DNA of 64,000 bases from Rosa chinensis (lineage: Eukaryota > Streptophyta > Magnoliopsida > Rosales > Rosaceae). The notes beneath the pieces are model-generated. The model worked only from the letters and a program-made list of their open reading frames with translations, did not search any database and had not been told where the DNA came from. Below, piece by piece: positions 56,310-64,000 of the stretch. The position numbers and the translations under genes are program-made. Numbering within the stretch: the stretch's first letter is position 1; each line of letters begins with the position of its first letter. The stretch spans positions 68,676,819 through 68,740,818 of the forward strand of contig NC_037094.1 in NCBI RefSeq assembly GCF_002994745.2, written 5' to 3'.

Positions 56310-56927
56310 TCAGAGTTTAATCCATGGTTTGGCTTTCTTGTCAAATATTCCTGGTCCATAAGTTGACCATAATATCTCAATAAGGAGGGGAAATAGCAAC
56401 CATATAAATGAGCCAACTGGAATACTCGCAACAAAAATGCAAGGAACAATGGCCCATGAGTATTCTTTATTAAGCATAATGATGAGGGCAGAAGAAAAGG
56501 CAATCATCATGGTGGCAATAGAGAGAAAAAGGGTGGAAAGGCCTATCATCATCTTTGTTGGCAAATCCTTGAGAAAATCATCTGCTGCATAACGTGAGGT
56601 GAGGATTCCCAAAAATAATATGACTGAAGTTGTGGAAGAAACGAGTGATAGAGTGTCTGAAATTATGAACACCAGAAACAAGCTCTTAGCTAGAAACATC
56701 GGGTAACCTGTACTACCACTGTTTCCACCAGGAACTGTAAATGCAGCAGCATACATAATGGTCACAATGAGAGTGCCTACAACTGTACAAGAAGTTGCAA
56801 TCCCTTTCATCGACTTTTCTGCCTCCTCTTTGAGGTTCTCATGATTCTTGGTAAACAGTTGACGTGGTGTCATACCATCTGAATTTGGAACTTCATGCAT
56901 CTCCTCAGGTACAATATCCTCCACCTC
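56310..56927 (-). pseudogene. Terminal exon of an ankyrin/PGG-domain membrane protein
   Basis: The exon follows an AAGTGTAG acceptor and reads EVEDIVPEEMHEVPNSDG, then TPRQLF, and then a PGG domain (SCTVVGTLIVTIMYAAAF, TVPGG) with about four hydrophobic segments, ending at 56310 after IFDKKAKPWIKL. This is the C-terminal half of the ACD6/ITN1-like family, plant membrane proteins with N-terminal ankyrin repeats, several of which act in defence or stress signalling. The exon itself has no stop. No ankyrin exon is visible upstream to the window edge, and three Mutator-like elements sit there. It could be a truncated relic or a gene with a very long intron. Confidence 0.85.
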
Positions 56928-58189
56928 CTACACTTATTTTGGGAGGTTACATTATTGAAACGACTTAAGCTACATTAGAGTTAAATCTATAGTATTTATT
57001 TTGGCCATTGACCATTATTTTAGGTAAGTTTTGTAAGAAGAAGAATATACAATTTGACCAAACAAGAGATGAAAAAATGAAGAAGTAACTATCGACAGCC
57101 ACTCCTCAAAAAAAAAAAAAAACCTATAGACAGCCACGTCAAACAAATGCTACAGTCCATAGAATAAATAAAACAGGAAAGAGTTTTTTTTTTTTTTTTT
57201 TCAATACATGTATAACATTTTGATAGGCTTTTATGTGGCAATGTCATTCTTAAAAATTAGAGAAAAATTCAGTTACCGTCCCCAAACTATTCTGCAAATG
57301 CCAATTTGATATCCGAACTCTCAAAAGTATCAATGTGATACCTAAAGACCTAAATTGGCATCAACGTGATACTTCCGTCCAAAATTTCTGACGGCGCCGT
57401 TTGTTTGCTGACGTGGCAAGCACGTGGGTCAAAAAAAAAAAGGTGAAATGACTCATTTACCCTTTTTTTTGGAGAAAAATTCAGCTACCTTCTCCAAACT
57501 ATTCTGTCAAGGCCAATTTGATACCCGAACTCTCAAAAGTATCAATATGATACCCAAAGACCTAAATTGATATCAAGGTGATACTTCCGTTCAAAATTTC
57601 TGACGGCGCCGTTTGTTTGCTAATGTGGCAAGCACGTGGGTCCCAAAAAAAAGTGAAAAGACCTATTTACCCAAATCGAGCAATTGACAGTGTGTGGGAG
57701 AAGCCAAAGGTACCAAGTACCAGCTGGCAAGTCTTTTTCTTGATCTAATTGTGCTCAATTGCTATCTGGGTTGGTTTTGCTTTTTTGGTTTATGCTGGGT
57801 TTGTTTTTAGTTCTTATATACATGAATTCATGTTATATGTTGCTTTGGCCTTATGATTGTGATTTTGATCGAAGTATTTGGTATATGTTGTTACTGACAT
57901 GACGGCGGCAGTGGAGGAGGAGGATGCTGAGGTTGTGGCGATGGAGGAGGGGGTTTGATGAATAGAGGTTCTATTAGCGAATGGGTGACGGTCTCTGTGA
58001 AGAAAGAAGACGGTTGGTGGAGCTAAGGTTCACCAAAATTTGGTGTGTAGCGAACCAGTTTTCTAGTTGGTTGCCCCGGAAGAGGAAAGCTGCTGAGCGG
58101 AGAAGAAGGAAATCGGTTTTGGCGGAGAAGAAGACATAGGTGTCTCTGGGTGCCCAGAGCAGTTTTCTAGGTGCAGAAAGATTTGATTT

Positions 58190-58390
58190 TTTTTTTTTGT
58201 TAATCGTGTCACCCAACTTTCGTTTTGGGTCCGTCTGCTGGGAGTTGAATACGAAGAACATGGATTTGTAGCAGGAATTGGAGAGGATGATGGCAGCGTT
58301 GGTGATGGTTTGGGCGGAGGGGAAGGAGATGAGAGAGAGGAGGAGAGAGAAGAAGAAGAGGACCGAGTTTGAAGAAGAAGCAGAAGCCAT
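58190..58390 (-). pseudogene. Possible captured fragment of a fasciclin-like protein gene
   Basis: From ATG 58390 the frame gives a signal peptide (VLFFFSLLLSLISFPSAQ) and then TITNAAIILSNSCYKSMFFV, which resembles the start of a plant fasciclin-like (FAS1) domain. It then fades into Lys-rich sequence and low complexity. It lies inside the Mutator-like element, as in Pack-MULEs. The family call is from memory and tentative. Confidence 0.35.
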
Positions 58391-58964
58391 TTTTCTTTGA
58401 TTCTTGGGTGGAGGAGAAGGAGCGGAGCTTGCGGTGGTTTGGCTAGAACAAAATCCCAGAAGAACAAGAAGAAGAAGAAGAAGAAGAAGAAGAAGAAAAA
58501 TGAAAAGAAAAAAAATGCTCCTATCATTTAATAGGATTGATCTAGGTGCTTTCACTTAGGTTAATTAGTAAAGGAAAGTAAAATATGGGAAATCATTTGC
58601 TTCAAATGTTTCACATGATCGACTTCTTTCTCATGACTTAGATGATCAATTATAGGATTTGAATTGAGTTTAATTATATGGAATTGGTTTTGACCTTTGT
58701 TTCTTACATTTCATTCTTGTATATATGTTTTTATATTTTCTTTATTTCATTTAATTTTAATTTTCAATTTTATAAAAAACCCCATTATTTGTGTTTACTT
58801 GTATATATTTATATTCTTTATTTTATTTTTGTAAATAATACTTTTCTTTATTTGTTTACACAATTACAGGTGTACCCTCAATCCTCGGTTAGAACGATCC
58901 CTACTTATTATATACGAACGATGACATTTTACAGGATTAAATTACGCGCTCATTTTGTGCGTGT

Positions 58965-59065
58965 TAATTTTTGACGCCGTTGCCGGGGATTGACACTCAT
59001 TTCGAGCGTGTTAATTTTTTGCGCCGTTGCCGGGGATTGACACTCATTTTGTGCGTGTCAGCAAA
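58965..59065 (+). repeat. Duplicated Gypsy-like primer-site motif inside the Mutator-like element
   Basis: CGCCGTTGCCGGGGATTGAC occurs twice about 48 bp apart, in a context (GTGTTAATTTTT before it) like the LTR end and primer site TTTTTGGCGCCGTTGCCGGGG of many plant Gypsy elements. Probably a captured or nested LTR remnant. Confidence 0.5.
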
Positions 59066-59578
59066 CAGACGACGCCGTTAAAGATTTTTAACCGAAGTAT
59101 CACTTCAATGTCAAAATACGTCTTTAGGTATCACATTGATACTTTTGAGAGTTCGGGTATCAAATTGGCCTTGACAGCATAGTTTGAGGATGGTATCTGA
59201 AAATTTTTTTTTTTTGAGGAATTAACAAAAAAAAAGAAGGTAAAAAGTCGATTTTGCCCTTTTTTTTGGACCCACGTGCTTGCCACGTCAACAAACAAAC
59301 GGCGCCATCAGAAATTTTGGACGGAATTATCACGTTGATGCAAATTTAGGTATTTACGTATCACATTGATACTTTTGAGAGTTCGGGTATCAAATTGGCC
59401 TTGGCAGAATAGTTTGGGGACGGTAACTGAATTTTTCTCTAAAAATTAATACATGTATATGTAAGAGAAATTTTTAGGTAGGGCAAACATACCGCCACGT
59501 GGTGCACCAACCCTACCTAAGAATCTCTCTCAAACTAACTTAGATTGTAATTTCTTCAAAAACAAATAATAACAACAA

Positions 59579-60696
59579 GGGAGCTTCTATTCATACCTCC
59601 AAAATTGGTATTTGGACCTCTCACTTTTTCCAAATAATAGTTGACTTTGTCAACTCATGTCAAATTACCAATAAAGACACAAATAAGGAAAAAAAAACTC
59701 TTCCTATCTCTACGAACAGTAATAGTCTTCAACTTGGAAAAAAATTTCTCCTCCAATGTAAACCCTAAAATATATATCGCCAAACGTTATTTAATGTTAA
59801 ACTCAAAATTTTCTGTATTTGACTTTGTCCTCGTAAAGTGATAGACTTTCTTGCTCACACAGCTGACAATTTATAAGATCTATCACTGCGCTATAAAAAA
59901 GATAAAAAATAAAAGGAGAGAAAATGGAAAATATAAAGACACCTTAGTTGATGAAGCCCTACTCATTCTGAATGCAATCAAACATGTGAACGAGCGGCGA
60001 CAAAAAGCAGTACTCCAGCACGTTTATATGACAAACGCAACAATGGGTAGTTGTCCACAAGATCTTCCCGCACAACATCAGTGTAGAGAAATTTTATGTG
60101 CAACTATTTTATAGATATGATGAAAAATTCAACCCTCTGATATATATCTATGGAGAATGCACTAGACTCATGGTTGATTGTTGTAATTTCCTCCACTGTC
60201 CCATACATATCTAAAACAAAAGGACCATGCATGTTCATTTCAAGTTACTATGAAAACAAGTAGGAGAGAATCAGTTTAGGGACAATGACACCTAAATGCA
60301 GTGAAAATAATACTTGGAAAGCATATTTGTATGAGATGATGAGCAAACATGGTATTGTTGGCTACGCTAACCAAGAGTTGATATTTCATTGAAAAAGTGC
60401 TAGCATCTTTGTTGCTCATATATGGAGGATGAACTTCCAAACAAAAAAAATACTGCAATTCCAAATCTTCAAAAACTGAAGGAGATCCAATTACTGATTT
60501 TTAAAAGTATGAATAGAATCTAAAATAAAAAGAGGGCTTTTATTGATTTTATTAGACGATGGGCATTATAGGAAAATTAGAGAGGTGTAGATAGCAAATT
60601 GGTTATTTATAATAGTAAGAGAGGTCTATTAAGTAGGGAGGTCTATTAAGTAGGGAGGTCCAAATGCCAAATTTAGAGGTATGAATAGAAGCTCCC
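59579..60696 (+). mobile_element. Mutator-like element with exact 9-bp duplication
   Basis: Ends GGGAGCTTCTATTCATACCT are inverted at 60696 over about 42 bp. The 9-bp duplication TAACAACAA is exact (59570-59578, 60697-60705). The interior is A/T-rich, with no transposase and no captured gene recognised. Confidence 0.88.
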
Positions 60697-60864
60697 TAAC
60701 AACAATAAATATATACATATATAAAAAATCGAGCTCATAGTTTATGGTCCGAATGGGAGGACTGCATTGCAGAGACATATATAGCCAACGAATTCGAGAT
60801 GAATACCCTTGGTTAGTTGATATATTTTTTAGGATCTGAGGTAGCTAGATCTAGATAAAGAATT

Positions 60865-61995
60865 GGGCTAAATACTGTTTAATACCCTGTGGTATGAGTT
60901 CAACATCAATTCAGTCCCTTGACTTTCAATTTCATCAAAAACACCCCTACACTAGTATTTCTCATCCAATAGGTCTATCCGTCGGAACTCCATCAAATAG
61001 AGCCGTTAAGTAGCTGATGTGGCATGCCAACTGAACACAAGTGGGGCCCACATGAAAGGAAAAATTCTAAAATTCCAAAACAAAATTTCAGAAAAATAAC
61101 AAATCTCTCCTCCCCCCCCCCCCCGGCCGGTTTCTCTCTCATCTTCCTCTTCATTATCTTCTCACTCCTCTGTCTTCTGTGTCTACTTCATAGCAGAAGA
61201 GTGTCCCTTCCCTCTTCCTCCTCTGCTCCGCTCTCTTCTTTGTTAATCCCAACCAAATTCCAATACACTGATCCTTCTCAAAGTCGACCCGAAAAGACTA
61301 CAACTCCACTGCTTAGGTATAGATGTCCTGCACCAAAGAAATTGATGAAATTGGGTTCTCGATTTTGAAGATGGGCGCAATTCTAATACTGGGTCTGAAG
61401 AATTTCAAGCATTCGTTGTTGGGTGGGCGGAGGATTTTGAACTTCTAGGCTCCCAGATGGGTCTGTTCTAAAATTCTTGTTTAAGTCTTTTGACTTTCTT
61501 TTAGCTTCGATGTTCAAATTTCAATATGGCTTTGTGAAAAATTGAGTTTCTGATTCATTGGTTATCTGAGATTGTTTGCTTTGTTGGCTCTCAAGCACAA
61601 GGCCTCCGCTGTCACTGGCATCTTCCTCGGCCGCGTCTCCCCTAAAACGACGGCATCGAGATCATTGATGTTGTCCCTCTCTTCCACTCCGAGCTCGGCT
61701 TCTCCCAAATTAGCAATTCAAAATAAAAATTAGTTAATAAAAGTCAATCGCTAAGATTAATGCCCAGAGAATCAATTCTCGAATTCATGCCTAGAGACAT
61801 CAACCTTCAATTGTTTGTTTTATTTTTCTAGGTTTTGTTCATATAGTTTCACAATTTCAATTGCCATGTTCTTTTGTTGTGTATATTAGACAACTTAGAA
61901 TTGATTTGAGATCAATGTTCTGCTATGAAGAAGACACAGATGATAGAGAAGTAAGAAGGTATTGAAGAGGAAGATTAGAGAGAAACCGAGGGGGG

Positions 61996-62062
<67 letters not shown>

Positions 62063-62298
62063 GTTATTTTTCTAAAATTTTGTTTTGGAATTTCAGAATT
62101 TTTCCTTTCATGTGGGGCCCACTGGTGCTTAGTTGGCATGCCACGTCAGCTACTTAACGGCTCCATTTGACGGAATCCCGATAGAGGGACCTATTGGACT
62201 AGAAATACTAGTGTGGAGATGTTTTTGATGAAATTGAAAGTCGAGGGACTGAATTGATGTTAGACTCATACCACAGGATACTAAACAGTATTTAGCCT
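60865..62298 (+). mobile_element. Pack-MULE-like element with ~240-bp inverted repeats
   Basis: Ends GGGCTAAATACTGTTTAATA are inverted at 62298. The duplication TAAAGAATT is exact (60856-60864, 62299-62307). Arms run through TGGGGCCCACATGAAAGGA and AAATTTTGTTTTGGAATTTC. The interior carries a gene fragment at 61584-61713 and a long GA microsatellite at about 61990-62060. No transposase. Confidence 0.92.
61584..61713 (+). pseudogene. Captured EMC8/9-type gene fragment
   Basis: The frame gives LALKHKASAVTGIFLGRVSP and then, after a one-base frame change, GIEIIDVVPLFHSELGFSQI. This follows the conserved N-terminal region of plant EMC8/9 (UPF0172) proteins, subunits of the ER membrane protein complex, which have KHKTxAVNGxLxGR and VxDxVPLFHS. 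Only about 43 codons are present, so it is not functional as such. Confidence 0.65.
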
Positions 62299-62307
62299 TA
62301 AAGAATT

Positions 62308-62880
62308 TCACTATCGTATAAAAATATCGTTCGACCTATTAATAGAAACAAACACAAATCCAAGAAATACCCAAGAAACAAAGACTAGGTAGACTCCCAT
62401 TAGGATGAAGGTGAGTACACAAATCAAGTTTCAACTGGGTAAAAAAAAAAAAAAAAAAAAAGATGTGAATGCCCCACACTTAGTGACGCGTATGAATACG
62501 GAAATATATGGAATTTTTCTCGTACGAGGTCCTTTTGGTTTTCTAGAGTGGTTAGGGCAGAGTTGGATCTACAATATTGAAGGGTCAAAGCATTGTGTCA
62601 TGCTTGTCTGTGGTTCAACCATGATCTTAAAGGGTGCAACCATTTTTTGATTCAACATGCAGGCAAGTCAAAGCCGGCAGCTGCGGTGGTACCAGTGATG
62701 GGTTCTTAGAAGGATAATGTGCAGTCTAAAGATTTTCAGCTTGTCAAGCTGATTCCATCTTGTGATATTAGCTGGGTTTCTAACCCTAATCTTGTTGTAG
62801 CGACAGAAGCTCAAAGGGGCAAGGCTTCTTAGCCAACCTCAGATTACACTAGTGCAATTGTTGGGCTTCTGATTAGAAGA
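62308..62880 (+). other. Unassigned sequence right of the Pack-MULE
   Basis: At 62660-62890 a plus frame with stops reads DFQLVKLIPSCDISWVSNPN. Not recognised. Confidence 0.35.
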
Positions 62881-62884
62881 TTTA

Positions 62885-63430
62885 TAAGCTATCCTAGGCA
62901 ATGGCGGAGCTAGGATGTTAGAATTGGGTGGGCTAAAAAAATATTTTTATAAAAGTTTACTAGTTTTTTTAATTTTTTTCTTAAGTTTTACAAACCACAT
63001 CTTATATTAAAGACATATCAAACAATCAACTAGCTAACTGATTAAAAAAATGAACATTATAACGTTTGATAGAAACTTAATAACGGAAGTCTAAGACAAA
63101 AGAACGTACGTACTCAAATTACACCTTACGCCCTTAAATAGAAACAAAATCTTTAATTATTGAATCTATATCAAAATTCTATGCCAACTCTTTTTCAAAG
63201 TGAACAATCATGTTATCAGCCAAAAAGTCATTCTCATCTTGTTGCGCAACATTGTTTTGATATGTTTCATAGCTAAAAATACTCTTTCTATAGGTGCTAT
63301 AGAAACCAGCAAATAAGTGACATGATGATGCTCATTAGATGCAAGTGGTGTACTACTATTCTGATCTTCTCTTATTTTCTTGAGCTATGAATCAAGAGTT
63401 TTTGCTTTCTTGGTTGGTCGATTATGATCA
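62885..63430 (-). pseudogene. hAT transposase C-terminal remnant
   Basis: On the minus strand IAPIERVFLAMKHIKTMLRN and then, after a frameshift, DDF-like FLADNMIVHFEKEL and IKDFVSI follow the hAT dimerisation pattern (xERxFSAMKxxKxxLRNxM). The GGCGGAGCTAGG motif at about 62905 is common beyond the coding end of such elements in plants. Heavily decayed. Confidence 0.65.
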
Positions 63431-64000
63431 GGCATTATATTTAAATATGTACCCATCACCAATTGACAAATGCAACAATAAAATCAAGTAAGCAACTATT
63501 ATAAAATCAAAAGTTAAACACAAACACTACTCTAACAATTCATTAAATGATAAAACGAAGAGCCAACTGATTAGCAAAAAAAGCAAACCCATGATCCCAA
63601 ACCTTAATTGAAAAAGAAAATACAATCTAAGAACTGATAAAGAATCCAACAATACACATGCAGTCAAACGTTGGTCAATAAAAAAATATATATACCAGTA
63701 GCATGTACACCTCTTAAACAAAGTCAGCAAGCTAAATTAGTATATTAATCAAGTAGCAATAGCGCGATAGGACGCCAATGGATTTGATTAATAAATTGTG
63801 AACTAAATCAAAAAATATATGAATTAAAAACCGAAGAGGTGCAAAAGATCATATACCCAAAAGAAATAGAGGATAAACTTATACCTGAAGAATGAAGAGG
63901 GAAAACGGCAATCGACAGAAGAACCAAAGCTTTTCGTCTAGGTTTAATTGATTTTGGAGAAACAGCGAGAGAAAAAAGTTGACCTAGTTTACTGAAAAAA
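63431..64000. other. Right edge, no gene recognised
   Basis: A/T-rich; possibly the rest of the hAT element interior or its host flank. Confidence 0.35.

Larger units (their letters stand above)
57260..59439 (+). mobile_element. Mutator-like element with 9-bp duplication, containing a related element
   Basis: Ends GAGAAAAATTCAGTTACCGT are inverted at 59439. The 9-bp duplication TAAAAATTA is exact (57251-57259, 59440-59448). Arms are about 200 bp (GACGGCGCCGTTTGTTTGCT). A second pair of closely related arms lies inside (from about 57473, and about 59085-59205), so a sister copy seems inserted in it. No transposase. Confidence 0.9.

Noticed and set aside
58063..58527. 154-codon minus-strand ORF rich in Phe, Ser and Pro
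   Set aside because: Low-complexity shadow of GAA/CTT runs, in a different frame from the possible fasciclin-like fragment.

Overview
This is nuclear DNA from a higher plant, most likely a eudicot. It is dominated by nested LTR retrotransposons and Mutator-like DNA elements around a few broken host genes. No rRNA, tRNA, bacterial-type operon or CRISPR array was seen. The species cannot be fixed from the sequence alone.

Layout. Positions 1-2608 hold the gag end and one long LTR of a minus-strand Copia element that leaves the window on the left. Positions 2720-12152 are a complete but decayed minus-strand Copia element with 225-bp LTRs. A plus-strand LTR element without gag or pol (5620-10704, perfect 5-bp target duplication ACTTC) sits inside its integrase region. 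From 13150 a host gene runs rightward that I recognise as TL29/APX4, the ascorbate-peroxidase-like thylakoid lumen protein. Six exons lie at 13150-16375. The seventh is split by a complete Tat-lineage Gypsy element (A, 16629-28370, duplication CAAAC) and resumes at 28371-28458. A second, related Tat element (B, 28927-40341) follows. The distal exons of TL29 are not found.

Positions 40342-44878 hold small fragments: the end of a PGG/ankyrin gene, a perfect-looking hairpin and a 31-bp tandem array. Positions 44879-51325 are a third, heavily decayed minus-strand Copia element. Positions 51807-53480 are a run of three different tandem-repeat families. From 53627 to 62298 there are four long-inverted-repeat Mutator-like elements; three have exact 9-bp target duplications, and one carries a recognisable fragment of an ER membrane complex EMC8/9-type gene. 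The terminal exon of an ankyrin/PGG-domain membrane protein lies at 56310-56927 (minus). The right edge carries a degraded hAT transposase end.

How the parts relate. Tat elements A and B each carry gag, protease, reverse transcriptase, two RNase H domains and integrase on the plus strand, and an intron-containing coiled-coil gene on the opposite strand, all with stops or frameshifts. The element nested in the Copia has none of these genes. It does share with A and B the primer-binding site, the polypurine tract and a ~155-bp highly similar block (with a hairpin just upstream) in the 3' region. That suggests it is a non-autonomous partner moved by Tat-family proteins. This shared module is the most interesting signal here, followed by the layered destruction of the TL29 locus.
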